A stretch of 49,050 bases of DNA, from assembly GCF_900187425.1 (NCBI RefSeq), contig NZ_FYDJ01000032.1:1-49050 (forward strand), given 5' to 3'. The position numbers and the translations under genes were made by a program. The stretch is from Pseudomonas sp. Irchel s3h14 (GTDB lineage: Bacteria; Pseudomonadota; Gammaproteobacteria; Pseudomonadales; Pseudomonadaceae). The first letter of the stretch is position 1. Every line of letters begins with the position of its first letter. This document shows positions 18,532 to 27,125 of this stretch, one piece after another. Below the pieces are notes generated by a model. That model was given only the letters and a program-made list of their open reading frames with translations. It made no database searches and was not told the origin of the DNA.

Positions 18532-19328
18532 GCAGAGAATCCGTGTTCGATACCAGGGAAAGTCGCCGCTTTGACTTCAGTGACGTAGGCACCGAGCGCC
18601 GCTTGAATGTTTTGTTGCCCGGCCATGAAGTTCTTCACGAACTTCGGCACACGGCCAGTGATCGACAGGCCGAGCATGTCGTGCAGAACCAGTACCTGGC
18701 CGTCGGTGCCACTGCCGGCGCCGATGCCGATCACCGGGATTTTCACTGCTTGGGTGATCTCTTCGGCGAGCTCACTCGGTACGCATTCGAGCAGCAGCAT
18801 CGACGCGCCCGCCTGTTCCAGGGCGATCGCATCGGCACGCATCTGCCGCGCCTGGTTTTCGTTGCGACCCTGGACTTTGTAACCGCCGAGGATATTCACC
18901 GATTGCGGTGTCAGCCCCATGTGCGCGCACACCGGGATACCGCGCTCGGCCAGCAGACGGATCGAGTCCGCCAGCCACAACGCTCCTTCAACCTTGACCA
19001 TGTGCGCACCCGCCTGCATCAACAGGGCACTGTTGGTCATGGCTTGTTCGGTGGTGGCGTAGGCCATGAAGGGCAGGTCGGCGAGGATCAACGCATCGGT
19101 GTTACCGCGTTTGACGGACGTCACGTGGTAAGCCATTTCAGCGGTGGTGACCGGCAGGGTGCTGTCGTGACCTTGCAAAACCATGCCGAGTGAGTCGCCC
19201 ACCAGCAGCACTTCGACGCCAGCCTCATTGCAGGCGTGGGCGAAGGTCGCGTCATAGCAGGTCAGCATGGTGATCTTTTCACCTTTTTGCTTGAGACCTT
19301 GCAGAGTGGTCAGGGTGATGGCTGGCAT
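18528..19328 (-). CDS. panB: Ketopantoate hydroxymethyltransferase
   Basis: Transfers a hydroxymethyl group from methylene-THF to alpha-ketoisovalerate, giving ketopantoate. The protein has 266 residues. TCYDATFAHACNEAGVEVLLVGDSLGMVLQGHDSTLPVT holds the Mg-binding Asp region. MVKVEGALWLADSIRLL and VCAHMGLTPQSVNILGGY are also diagnostic, as is PVIGIGAGSGTDGQVLVLHDMLG. Its substrate comes from the valine pathway run by ilvI-ilvH-ilvC elsewhere in this window. It starts the panB-panC pair. The upstream 360 bases hold its promoter and a REP element. Confidence 0.97.
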   Translation of the reverse strand: MPAITLTTLQGLKQKGEKITMLTCYDATFAHACNEAGVEVLLVGDSLGMVLQGHDSTLPVTTAEMAYHVTSVKRGNTDALILADLPFMAYATTEQAMTNSALLMQAGAHMVKVEGALWLADSIRLLAERGIPVCAHMGLTPQSVNILGGYKVQGRNENQARQMRADAIALEQAGASMLLLECVPSELAEEITQAVKIPVIGIGAGSGTDGQVLVLHDMLGLSITGRVPKFVKNFMAGQQNIQAALGAYVTEVKAATFPGIEHGFSA

Positions 19329-19692
19329 GAAAAGTTCCTCATTCAGGCGCTGTGGAAACTACTGCGAGTAACGCGCGTGATTCTTCGTTAAATACAGGCG
19401 CACGGTCTGTTGTCGTGCTTTTAAGGCCTGGATTGCGCCCTTCAACGCCGTGTTGGCGGCAGCGGGACGCCTATAGTCGTGAGGAGAACTCGGGAAGTCA
19501 ATTGCGTGTGTTACCGCATTGTTACGCGTGGGGTGTTACCGGGGTAACTGATGCGATTCAGCAGCAGATTTTGTGTTCAACACAAAACCAATGTGGGAGT
19601 GAGCCTGCTCGCGATGGCGTCCTGACAGTCAACATCTTCGGTGAATGTTAAGTCGCTATCGCGAGCAGGCTCACTCCCACAGGGGATTTGCA
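19329..19692. other. Gap between folK and panB
   Basis: No gene is seen in this 364-base gap. It should contain the promoter of panB, but I do not see a convincing -35/-10 pair. A short hairpin TTTTGTG-TTCAA-CACAAAA lies at 19569-19587. The REP doublet listed separately at 19592-19681 ends 11 bases before the folK stop. Confidence 0.6.
19592..19681. repeat. REP doublet, TGTGGGAGTGAGCCTGCTCGCGA type
   Basis: Perfect 23-base inverted arms at 19592-19614 and 19659-19681 flank a 44-base loop. It is located immediately downstream of folK on the minus strand. Confidence 0.9.
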
Positions 19693-20178
19693 TTAATTCG
19701 GAGGGAGGCGTTCCAACCCGACGAACGGACAGGCAGCGAGCAAATCACTCAGGCTGCGGCCATCGGCCAGACGCAAATCCGCAGGCGCCAGTTCGGCCAG
19801 TGGATACAGAACGAAGGCTCGTTCCTGCAGATGGTAGTGAGGCACTTTGAGGCGAGGTTCATCGATCAGCCGATCACCGAACAGTACGATGTCGAGATCC
19901 AGCGTACGCGGCCCCCAGCGTTCAAGGCGCTCGCGGCCCTGCCCGTTCTCGATGGCTTGCAGCGCATCAAGCAGCTCCAGCGGCGGGAGTGTGCTGTCGA
20001 GGGCGGCAACCGCGTTGGTATAACGCGGTTGGCCGGGCAGCAGCGAGTCGCTCTGATAAAACGCGGAAACCCCGATCAATTCGGTTTGCGGCAACTGTGC
20101 CAGCGCGTCGACGGCGCTGCGCAATTGTTCGGCGGGGGCAGCCAGATTGCTGCCCATGCCGATGTAGATGCGTTCCAT
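19693..20178 (-). CDS. folK: HPPK: 6-hydroxymethyl-7,8-dihydropterin pyrophosphokinase
   Basis: Folate pathway enzyme that transfers pyrophosphate from ATP to hydroxymethyldihydropterin. The protein has 161 residues. It begins MERIYIGMGSNLAAP, the conserved GSN start. The HPPK signature RWGPRTLDLDIVLFG (near residues 86-100) carries the two Mg-binding aspartates, and LKVPHYHLQERAFVLYPLAE is the second conserved stretch. The gene begins three bases after the pcnB stop codon, so the two are an operon, as in other gammaproteobacteria. Confidence 0.96.
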   Translation of the reverse strand: MERIYIGMGSNLAAPAEQLRSAVDALAQLPQTELIGVSAFYQSDSLLPGQPRYTNAVAALDSTLPPLELLDALQAIENGQGRERLERWGPRTLDLDIVLFGDRLIDEPRLKVPHYHLQERAFVLYPLAELAPADLRLADGRSLSDLLAACPFVGLERLPPN

Positions 20179-20181
20179 GGA

Positions 20182-21591
20182 TTACTCGCCCGTGGCGCTC
20201 GGTGCGCCTGCGGTGCGTTTGCGCTTGGCGCCACCGCTGCGGCGACGTTTGCGTGGAGCGCCGGTGCCGTCGTCCTTGCCGCTGAGGTCGCGGATCATGT
20301 CGCGACGTTCGCTGTCGTTGGCGTCCTGATAATCCGTCCACCATTCGCCCAGGCCGTCGGTCTGCTCGCCAGCGCTTTCGCGCAGCAGCAGGAAGTCGTA
20401 ACCGGCACGGAACCGTGGGTTGTCCAGCAACAGGTCGGCGCGCTTGCCGCTGCGGCGTGGCAGACGCTCCTGCATGTCCCAGATCTCGCGGATCGGCATG
20501 GTGAAGCGTTTCGGAATCGCGATGCGCTGGCACTGTTCGGCAATCAACTCGTGAGCCGCTTCCTGCATCGCCGGAATCGGCGGCATTCCACGTTCTTGCA
20601 GGCGCAATACACGGGCTGGCAGGGCAGGCCAAAGCAGCGCCGCAAACAGGAACGCCGGGGTCACCGGTTTGTTCTGTTTGATCCGCAGATCAGTGTTGAT
20701 CAACGCTTCGCTGATCAGCGTGTGGGTGTACGTCGGGTTGTATTCCAGGGCCTCGGCACTGGCCGGGAACAGCGGATCGAACAACTGCAGGTCGACCAGC
20801 ATCTCGAAGGTGTCCGCGGCATGGCCGGAGAGGAACAGCTTGAGAACTTCTTCGAACAGGCGGGCCGATGGAATCTCGCGCAGCATCGGTGCCAGTTCGC
20901 GGATTGGCGCGGCGCTGTGTTTTTCGATGCCGAAATTCAGCTTGGCGGCGAAACGCACGGCTCGCAGCATCCGTACCGGATCTTCCTGGTAGCGTTGCTT
21001 CGGGTCGCCGATCAGGCGGATCAGGTGATTGCGGATGTCGTGTACGCCGTTGGCGTAATCGAGGATGCGCTCGCTGACCGGATCGTAATACAAGGCGTTG
21101 ATGGTGAAGTCGCGGCGTTGTGCGTCTTCTTCCAGCGTGCCATAGACGTTATCGCGCAGGATGCGCCCGCTCTCGTTGCGCGAGGACTGGTTGCTGTCTT
21201 CCTCTTCATCGTTTTGCGGGTGATTGGCGCGGAAGGTCGCGACTTCAATGATTTCGCGGCCAAAGTGGATGTGCACCAGCTTGAAGCGACGACCGATGAT
21301 CCGCGCGTTGCGGAATTCGGCCCGCACCTGTTCAGGTGTGGCACTGGTGGCGACGTCGAAATCTTTTGGCGTGATGCCGAGTAGCATGTCACGCACACAG
21401 CCGCCGACCAGATAAGCCTGGTAACCGGCGTTCTGCAGGCGTTCGACGATGTTCACCGCGTAGCGACTGAACTGGGCCTTTTGCAGCGAATGTTGGCCGC
21501 TGTTGAGCACTTCAGGCGTACTGCGAATGTGTTGCGTATGACGCTTGGGAGAACGGAATGACTGGAACAGCTTCTTCAGCATGGGATGCAC
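20182..21591 (-). CDS. pcnB: Poly(A) polymerase I
   Basis: Adds 3' poly(A) tails that promote RNA decay. The protein has 469 residues. The class II nucleotidyltransferase signature AYLVGGCVRDMLLGITPKDFDVATSA (near residues 59-84) includes the catalytic D-x-D. RRFKLVHIHFGREIIEVATFR and RRDFTINALYYDP are the other head-domain motifs. The basic C-terminus (KRRRSGGAKRKRTAG) fits RNA binding and separates it from CCA-adding enzymes. The gene is directly downstream of crcZ on the same strand, so read-through from crcZ is conceivable. Confidence 0.94.
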   Translation of the reverse strand: MHPMLKKLFQSFRSPKRHTQHIRSTPEVLNSGQHSLQKAQFSRYAVNIVERLQNAGYQAYLVGGCVRDMLLGITPKDFDVATSATPEQVRAEFRNARIIGRRFKLVHIHFGREIIEVATFRANHPQNDEEEDSNQSSRNESGRILRDNVYGTLEEDAQRRDFTINALYYDPVSERILDYANGVHDIRNHLIRLIGDPKQRYQEDPVRMLRAVRFAAKLNFGIEKHSAAPIRELAPMLREIPSARLFEEVLKLFLSGHAADTFEMLVDLQLFDPLFPASAEALEYNPTYTHTLISEALINTDLRIKQNKPVTPAFLFAALLWPALPARVLRLQERGMPPIPAMQEAAHELIAEQCQRIAIPKRFTMPIREIWDMQERLPRRSGKRADLLLDNPRFRAGYDFLLLRESAGEQTDGLGEWWTDYQDANDSERRDMIRDLSGKDDGTGAPRKRRRSGGAKRKRTAGAPSATGE

Positions 21592-21717
21592 TGTTTGAAG
21601 GAATGTTCGGCCAAAACGAAGAATGACCGCATGATGGGCGGGGATTCTAGCATTTAGTCGGGGGATGGTGTAGGAAGCTGCGCAAGCGCTTGAAGGAGGG
21701 GCTGGTACGCGTGGGCA

Positions 21718-21880
21718 TGTAGCAGCTGCCGAGCAGCGCGAGGCTGCGTTCGGTGCGGGCCGCGTTCGGGCGAAGCCGTCGCAAAACCAGAGATTGCGGT
21801 GTGTCAGGAGAAAGCCGGTTGCCCATATTGCGACTACTGCGTAGTCGAACGCAGCCTCGCGCTGCTCGGCAGCTGGTACA
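21718..21880. repeat. Long REP doublet, TGTAGCAGCTGCCGAGCAGCGCGAGGC type
   Basis: Inverted arms of 35 bases (21718-21752 and 21846-21880) match almost perfectly, with a 93-base loop. The sequence (GCAGCTGCCGAGC...GGCTGCGTTCG) is related to the 7464 element. It lies between the crcZ terminator and the pcnB start, downstream of crcZ. Confidence 0.85.
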
Positions 21881-21907
21881 GGGGCAGCGTGAAAGCCGAA
21901 TTTCAGA

Positions 21908-22278
21908 AACTACAAGGGGAGCCGAAGCTCCCCAAGAAAGTAGTTGCATGCTCTATTTTTATTTTTGATTCGGGCTTTTTGTTTTTGTTAAGTGCCCTCG
22001 CCATGAAGTTTTTCCTTCATGACCCTCCCAATCGGGAGCCAAGAGCAAACGGATTGCTTTGGTCGCTGTGTTGCAGTGATCTTGCGATCCAACCAGTGCA
22101 GGCTCTGTCTTGTGACAGTTTTTTGTTGTTCTCGGCCTGGTCGTGGGGCAAGCCCCAAATACAACGCCTCTCCAAAAGAATCAGTTAGCTGCGCCTCTCG
22201 CCGTCTTGTTTTTATTGTGCGTGAGTCGATACGTCTTATTTTTATTGTCTTGTGCATTGCTTGTTATTGTTCTTGTAC
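21908..22278 (-). ncRNA. crcZ: CrcZ small RNA, Hfq/Crc antagonist
   Basis: A predicted RNA of about 370 nt lies directly downstream of cbrB, its known location in Pseudomonas. It starts about 12 bases after a sigma-54 promoter and ends at a GGGGAGC-UUCG-GCUCCCC hairpin (21916-21933) followed by U-rich sequence. Six A-rich clusters with AANAANAA motifs are visible: around 22261-22274, 22236-22248, 22205-22219, 22119-22131, 21976-21989 and 21954-21967. These are the sites at which the RNA sequesters Hfq (with Crc), relieving catabolite repression. Further hairpins occur (for example CATGAAG/CTTCATG). The exact ends are estimated. Short open frames on either strand are spurious. Confidence 0.92.
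21916..21933 (-). terminator. crcZ terminator hairpin
   Basis: A perfect 7-bp stem closed by a stable UUCG tetraloop on the minus strand, followed by UUGUAGUUU. The U tract is interrupted. Confidence 0.75.
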
Positions 22279-22287
22279 CAAACATAT

Positions 22288-22304
22288 AGCAGGGTGCGTG
22301 CCAA
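22288..22304 (-). promoter_or_regulatory. Sigma-54 promoter of crcZ
   Basis: On the minus strand it reads TTGGCAC, GCACC, CTGCT. The -24 element is perfect, and the -12 element CTGCT differs from TTGCW by one base, with correct five-base spacing. Transcription is predicted to begin near 22278. CbrB is a sigma-54 activator, which fits. Confidence 0.88.
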
Positions 22305-22362
22305 CTTTTGCGATGCCCAGCAAAACAAGGGGTTAGGCCGGCTGATGAGGTTTTTAGAGGCC

Positions 22363-22397
22363 AAAAAAAACCGGGGCTTCGTTACCGTAAGCCCCGG
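22363..22397 (-). terminator. Rho-independent terminator of cbrB
   Basis: A 9-bp GC-rich stem (CCGGGGCTT at 22371-22379 with AAGCCCCGG at 22389-22397) followed on the minus strand by eight U residues. It separates cbrB from the crcZ promoter. Confidence 0.9.
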
Positions 22398-22400
22398 CTT

Positions 22401-22428
22401 CTGTTACGTGAAAAAACTGAGGTAACAG
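22401..22428 (-). promoter_or_regulatory. CbrB upstream activating site for crcZ
   Basis: A perfect inverted repeat CTGTTAC-N14-GTAACAG. As I recall it, the CbrB consensus in Pseudomonas is TGTTAC-N14-GTAACA, and this site matches it exactly. The centre lies about 115 bases upstream of the sigma-54 -24 element, a normal enhancer distance. A further half-site TGTTAC is at 22447-22452. Confidence 0.82.
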
Positions 22429-22474
22429 TTTTTTCATAAGGTCACGTGTTACCCGCACATCAGACAGGCACGGT

Positions 22475-23911
22475 TCAGCTCTCGCTGGCCACCCCGGTCT
22501 TGCGCCGCGGAATGCCCAGGCGCTGACGGCGTTCCCACAGGCATTTGCGACTGACACCGAGTTTGCGCGCCAACTCGGTTTCGGTCATGTGGTCCTGATG
22601 CTCGAGAACGAAGTGCTGGAAGTAGTCTTCCAGTGACAGGTCTTCGGTCGGCTCATGGCTATTGTTACCGGCGGCGCTGCCCTGTTGTGGAGGCAGGCCG
22701 ATGAAATCGTCATCGTCCAGATCGCTCAGTTCGATGTCGATCCCCAGCAGCTCGGCGGAAATCTCCGGGCTCTCGCACAGGATGACGGCGCGTTCTACGG
22801 CGTTTTCCAGCTCACGAACGTTACCCGGCCAGGAGTAATGACGAATCGCCTGCTCGGCATCCGGGGCGAATTTCAGGTCGGTGCGGTTGACTCGCGCGCT
22901 CTGCCGCGCCAGGAACGCGTTGGCAATTTCGTTGACGTCGGCGCCGCGCTCGCGCAGGGCCGGCAGTTTCAGGGCGATCACGTGAAGGCGGTAATACAAG
23001 TCTTCACGGAACTGGCCGATCTTCGCCAGGCTCTTGAGGTCCCGGTGAGTCGCAGCAATCAGGCGCACATCGACTTTCTGTGACTGCACCGAACCCACAC
23101 GACGTATTTCACCTTCCTGCAGCACGCGCAGCAGGCGGGCCTGGGCTTCCAGTGGCAGTTCGCCGATTTCGTCGAGGAACAAGGTGCCGCCGTCGGCGGC
23201 TTCTACCAGGCCGGCACGCCCGGCGCTGGCGCCAGTGAACGCGCCTTTTTCGTGGCCGAACAGTTCGGACTCGATCAGGCTTTCTGGAATGGCCGCGCAG
23301 TTCACCGAAATCATCGGCGCCTTGGCGCGTTTGGACAGGTTGTGCAGGGCGCGCGCCACCAGTTCTTTACCGGTGCCGGATTCGCCCTGGATCAAGACAT
23401 TGGAGTCGGTTGGCGCGACTTTGCGGATCTTGCTGTACAGATCCTGCATCGGCGGGCAGGAGCCGATGATGCCGATTTCGCCGTTGTTGTTGCTGGCACC
23501 CGGTTTCGCGGCGCCATTGCCGGCTTTACCGGCAACCGGCTCACCGCTGGCTTGCACCGATTGACGGTCACGCAGGATTCGCGCGACGGCCTGGAGCATT
23601 TCGTCATGATCGAAAGGCTTGGCGATGTAATCCACCGCGCCCATCTTCATCGAGTCGACCGCTGAACGCAGGCTGGCGTAGCTGGTCATGATCAGCACCG
23701 GAGTGCCCTGGCCGAGCTTGATCAACTCGGTGCCAGGCGCGCCAGGCAGACGCAGGTCGCTGACGATCAGATCGAACGTGGGAATGGTGAAGCGTTCTTG
23801 TGCTTCCTGCACTGAACCGGCTTCGCTGACCTGGTACTGGTTACGTTCCAGCAGGCGGCGCAAGGCGGAGCGGATAATTGTTTCGTCTTCGACGATCAAA
23901 ATGTGCGGCAT
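22475..23911 (-). CDS. cbrB: Sigma-54-dependent response regulator CbrB
   Basis: NtrC-family activator for carbon/nitrogen balance, with 478 residues. A receiver domain (1-120, phospho-acceptor Asp52 in LIVSDLRLPG) is followed by a sigma-54 AAA+ domain: Walker A GESGTGKELVARAL, the sigma-54 contact loop GAFTGA (in HEKGAFTGAS), Walker B GGTLFLDEIGELP and the R-finger region. The C-terminal Fis-type helix-turn-helix reads ETELARKLGVSRKCLWERRQ. It is paired with cbrA 22 bases upstream. Its best-known target is crcZ, which lies immediately downstream. Confidence 0.97.
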   Translation of the reverse strand: MPHILIVEDETIIRSALRRLLERNQYQVSEAGSVQEAQERFTIPTFDLIVSDLRLPGAPGTELIKLGQGTPVLIMTSYASLRSAVDSMKMGAVDYIAKPFDHDEMLQAVARILRDRQSVQASGEPVAGKAGNGAAKPGASNNNGEIGIIGSCPPMQDLYSKIRKVAPTDSNVLIQGESGTGKELVARALHNLSKRAKAPMISVNCAAIPESLIESELFGHEKGAFTGASAGRAGLVEAADGGTLFLDEIGELPLEAQARLLRVLQEGEIRRVGSVQSQKVDVRLIAATHRDLKSLAKIGQFREDLYYRLHVIALKLPALRERGADVNEIANAFLARQSARVNRTDLKFAPDAEQAIRHYSWPGNVRELENAVERAVILCESPEISAELLGIDIELSDLDDDDFIGLPPQQGSAAGNNSHEPTEDLSLEDYFQHFVLEHQDHMTETELARKLGVSRKCLWERRQRLGIPRRKTGVASES

Positions 23912-23933
23912 TGATTCGATACTCTCGACGGTC

Positions 23934-26882
23934 TCAGTTCACAGCGGACGTCGCTTCGACATGACGCGGCAAGGTCACCCGGATACGGGTGCCGCGTTGG
24001 CTTTGAACATCAGCCGGGCTGTCGATGGTGATTTGTCCATAATGCTCTTCAACGATGGAATAGACCAGTGCAAGGCCCAGACCGGTGCCTTCGCCAGGAT
24101 CCTTGGTGGTGAAGAAAGGTTCGAACAATCTATCCATGATGTTCTTCGGAATACCGCTGCCTTCGTCCTCCACGATCAAATCGACCGTGTGTTCGCCGGC
24201 TTCGCTTTTGACCCGCACCGCGCTGCCGGGAGGCGAGGCGTCGCGGGCGTTTGAGAGCAGGTTGATCAGTACTTGTGCAAGCCGCTGCGGGTCGCCTTCG
24301 ACCCAGTGATCGGGATCGCACAGGTTGTAGAACTGCACTTCGAAATTGCGTCGGTTCAGGGCCAGCAAACCGATGGCATCCTGGGCCACTTCGGCCAGAC
24401 AGACGGGCTCGTCGCTGTGCTGATGGCTGCCGGCGTGGGCGAAGCTCATCAGCGACTGAACGATGCGCGACACGCGTTTGGTCTGCTCCAGGATCTGCCC
24501 GCTGATTTCTTTCAGTTCGCTATCTTCTTCGCGCTCTTCGCGCAGGTTCTGCGCCAGGCAGGCGATGCCGGTGATCGGGTTGCCGATTTCATGGGCCACG
24601 CCGGCGGCGAGTCGGCCGATGCTGGCCAGACGCTCGGAGTGCACCAGTTTGTCTTCGAGCATCTGGGTTTCGGTCAGGTCTTCCACCAGCAACACCAAGC
24701 CGCTGTTACCCGGTGCGAGGGGTTCATCGATCGCCGCTTTGTGCAGGTTCAGCCAGCGGGTCTGGCCGTCGAGGGCCAGGTGCTGTTTGTGCAAATGCTC
24801 GTCCGGCAGATTGATGAAGCCTTGCAGCAGCTCTTTCCATGGATCGGCGATGGTGCTCAGGCGCGAACCGACCACACGCTGCGCAGCAATTCCGGTCAGC
24901 TCCTCCATGGCCTTGTTCCACATGAGAATTTCCTGATCCTTGGCCAGCGAGCAGACGCCCATCGGCAATTCCTGCAGGGTCTGGCGGTGATAGCGGCGCA
25001 GGGCATCGAGTTCGGCGGCAAGCCCGGTCAGGCGCGAGTGGTAATCCTCGAGGCGACTTTCGATGAAGTGGATGTCTTCGGTGACGTAGTTTTCGCCGCC
25101 TGCCTTATAAGGCAGGAATGTCTCGACCATGTCCTGAGCCACGCTCGGCCCCATCAGGCCGGAGAGGTTGGCTTCGATACGGTCGCGCAAGCGGCGCAAG
25201 GCATAAGGCCGGCGCTCATCGAAAGGCAGGTAGAGGTCACGCAGGGCCTGTTCGACTTCTTTCTGTGCTGCCTTGGCGCCCAAAGGTTTTGCAAGCTGTG
25301 TGGCGAATTCCTGGGGCGAGGCGGCGTGCAGTTCGCGGCGTTGCGGCCGGCGCACGTTGTCCACGGCGCAGGCTTCGGCGGCGCTGGCCTCTTCGCTGCT
25401 GGCGTTGGTGAACAGCGAGATCAGGGTGAACATCAGCACGTTGGCCGCCAGCGAGGCGATCGCTGCCATGTGCCAACTGGTGTCGTCCAGCACGTAGATC
25501 ATGTTCAGCAGCGGTATGTAGAAGCCCTGCAGATTGCCGACCAGCGGCAGCAGCATGGTCACCAGCCACACCAGAATCCCCGCGAGCAAACCGGCGATGA
25601 AACCGCGGCGGTTGGCGGTCGGCCAGTACAGTACCGACAGCACGCCCGGCAGGAACTGCAGGGTGGCGACGAAGGCGACGATGCCCAGATTCGCCAGATC
25701 CTGTTCCGCGCCCAGCAGCAGGTAGAAACCGTAACCGGCCATGATGATCGCGACGATCAGCCCTCGGCGGGTCCATTTCAGCCAGCGGTAGATATTGCCT
25801 TCGGCCGGTGGCTGATAGAGCGGCAGCACCAAATGGTTCAACGCCATCCCGGACAGGGCCAGGGTGGTGACAATGATCAAACCGCTGGCCGCCGACAAAC
25901 CGCCGATATAGGCCAATAGCGCCAACGCTTTGCTGTTGGCGGCGATGCCGATACCCAGCGTGAAGTATTCCGGGTTGGTGGTCGCGCCGAGTTTCAGTCC
26001 GGCCCAGAGAATTAGCGGTACCGCCAGGCTCATCAACAGCAGGAACAGCGGCAGGCCCCAGCTCGCACTGACCAGCGAGCGCGGGTTGAGGTTTTCGGTA
26101 AATGTCATGTGGTACATGTGCGGCATCACAATCGCCGAAGCGAAGAACACCAGCAGCAGCGTACGCCATGGGCCTTCCTGCAATGGCGTGTGCAACGCGG
26201 CGAGGGCGGTCTGGTTTTGCAGCAGCCACAGTTCCAGCTGTTGCGGGCCGTCGAACACGCCGTACAGCGCATAGAGACCAACGCCGCCGATGGCGATCAG
26301 TTTGATCACCGACTCGAAAGCAATCGCGAACACCAAGCCTTCGTGTTTCTCGCGGGTGGCGATGTGGCGCGAGCCAAAGAAAATCGTGAACAGCGTAATC
26401 AGTGCGCAGAAGCTCAGGGCTACGCGATGTTGCACCGGCTCGCGGGTGAGAATGCCGATGGAGTCGGCCACCGCCTGAATCTGCAACGCCAGCAACGGCA
26501 GCACGCCGATCAGCATGAAGATCGTCGTCAGCGCGCCGGCCCAGGTGCTGCGGAAGCGGAAGGCGAACAGATCGGCCAGTGACGACAGCTGATACGTGCG
26601 GGTGATTTTCAGGATCGGATACAAAAGCACCGGCGCCAGCAGAAACGCGCCGGAGACGCCTAGATAGCTGGACAAAAATCCGTAGCCGTATTGATAGGCC
26701 AGGCCCACCGTGCCGTAAAACGCCCACGCACTGGCATACACGCCCAGCGACAGGGTGTACGTCAGCGGGTGGCGAATGATCGCCCGGGGGATCATGCCCC
26801 GTTCGCTGACCCAGGCTACGCCGAACAGCACCGCCAGGTACGCGGCGCTGATCAGGATCATCTGGGTCAGGCTAAAGCTCAT
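23934..26882 (-). CDS. cbrA: Sensor histidine kinase CbrA with SLC5-like transporter domain
   Basis: A protein of about 982 residues. The first 500 or so residues form a sodium/solute-symporter-like (SLC5) module with about 13 membrane helices (for example HMYHMTFTENLNPRSLVSASWGLPLFLLLM). A PAS domain lies near 610-720 (MGVCSLAKDQEILMWNKAMEELTG). The HisKA domain carries the phospho-acceptor His in GVAHEIGNPITGIACLAQ, and the HATPase domain has N (LLSNARDA), G1 (DEGSGIP) and G2 (GEGTGLGLALVYS) boxes. Linkage of transport to signalling is known for the family, with histidine reported as a substrate in P. putida. The start may be 26882 or 26888. Both overlap cbrX. Confidence 0.96.
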   Translation of the reverse strand: MSFSLTQMILISAAYLAVLFGVAWVSERGMIPRAIIRHPLTYTLSLGVYASAWAFYGTVGLAYQYGYGFLSSYLGVSGAFLLAPVLLYPILKITRTYQLSSLADLFAFRFRSTWAGALTTIFMLIGVLPLLALQIQAVADSIGILTREPVQHRVALSFCALITLFTIFFGSRHIATREKHEGLVFAIAFESVIKLIAIGGVGLYALYGVFDGPQQLELWLLQNQTALAALHTPLQEGPWRTLLLVFFASAIVMPHMYHMTFTENLNPRSLVSASWGLPLFLLLMSLAVPLILWAGLKLGATTNPEYFTLGIGIAANSKALALLAYIGGLSAASGLIIVTTLALSGMALNHLVLPLYQPPAEGNIYRWLKWTRRGLIVAIIMAGYGFYLLLGAEQDLANLGIVAFVATLQFLPGVLSVLYWPTANRRGFIAGLLAGILVWLVTMLLPLVGNLQGFYIPLLNMIYVLDDTSWHMAAIASLAANVLMFTLISLFTNASSEEASAAEACAVDNVRRPQRRELHAASPQEFATQLAKPLGAKAAQKEVEQALRDLYLPFDERRPYALRRLRDRIEANLSGLMGPSVAQDMVETFLPYKAGGENYVTEDIHFIESRLEDYHSRLTGLAAELDALRRYHRQTLQELPMGVCSLAKDQEILMWNKAMEELTGIAAQRVVGSRLSTIADPWKELLQGFINLPDEHLHKQHLALDGQTRWLNLHKAAIDEPLAPGNSGLVLLVEDLTETQMLEDKLVHSERLASIGRLAAGVAHEIGNPITGIACLAQNLREEREEDSELKEISGQILEQTKRVSRIVQSLMSFAHAGSHQHSDEPVCLAEVAQDAIGLLALNRRNFEVQFYNLCDPDHWVEGDPQRLAQVLINLLSNARDASPPGSAVRVKSEAGEHTVDLIVEDEGSGIPKNIMDRLFEPFFTTKDPGEGTGLGLALVYSIVEEHYGQITIDSPADVQSQRGTRIRVTLPRHVEATSAVN

Positions 26883-27048
26883 CGGCATCTTTTTGGCTCT
26901 GCAGGATGAAGGTCACGACGATCAGAATCAGCCAGAGCAGATAAGGGCGATACCAGGCGCCAGTGGCGTCGATCCACCAATCCATGATGGCCGGGGAGAA
27001 CAGATAAATCCCCACTACCAGGAGCAGGACCAAGCGATAGATGTACAT
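26872..27048 (-). CDS. cbrX: Small membrane protein CbrX
   Basis: A 58-residue frame, MYIYRLVLLLVVGIYLFS at the N-terminus, with two hydrophobic helices (about 4-22 and 36-50) separated by a short W-rich, weakly charged loop (DWWIDATGAWYRP), and an acidic polar tail (KDADEL). A GGCCGGG/GAGAG stretch precedes the ATG. Its last 11 to 17 bases overlap the start of cbrA, indicating translational coupling. A short gene in this position is reported as cbrX in P. putida, co-transcribed with cbrA. Its biochemical role is unknown. It may assist the membrane part of CbrA (inference). Confidence 0.82.
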   Translation of the reverse strand: MYIYRLVLLLVVGIYLFSPAIMDWWIDATGAWYRPYLLWLILIVVTFILQSQKDADEL

Positions 27049-27125
27049 CCCGGCCTCTCTTTTTTATGCGCGTGCCCGAAAACGTGCGGCGATGGTAACG
27101 GATGGGCGCGCCACTGCAAGTGTGA

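Noticed and set aside
21718..21880. tRNA or integration site near pcnB
   Set aside because: The fold is one long inverted repeat without a cloverleaf or T-loop sequence.
21988..22257. 89-codon minus-strand open frame (and plus-strand frames over 21799-22336)
   Set aside because: They fall inside crcZ. No RBS, and the sequence is explained by the RNA.
24273..25919. 548-codon plus-strand open frame
   Set aside because: Antisense to cbrA. Low-complexity, Gln/Gly/His-rich translation.
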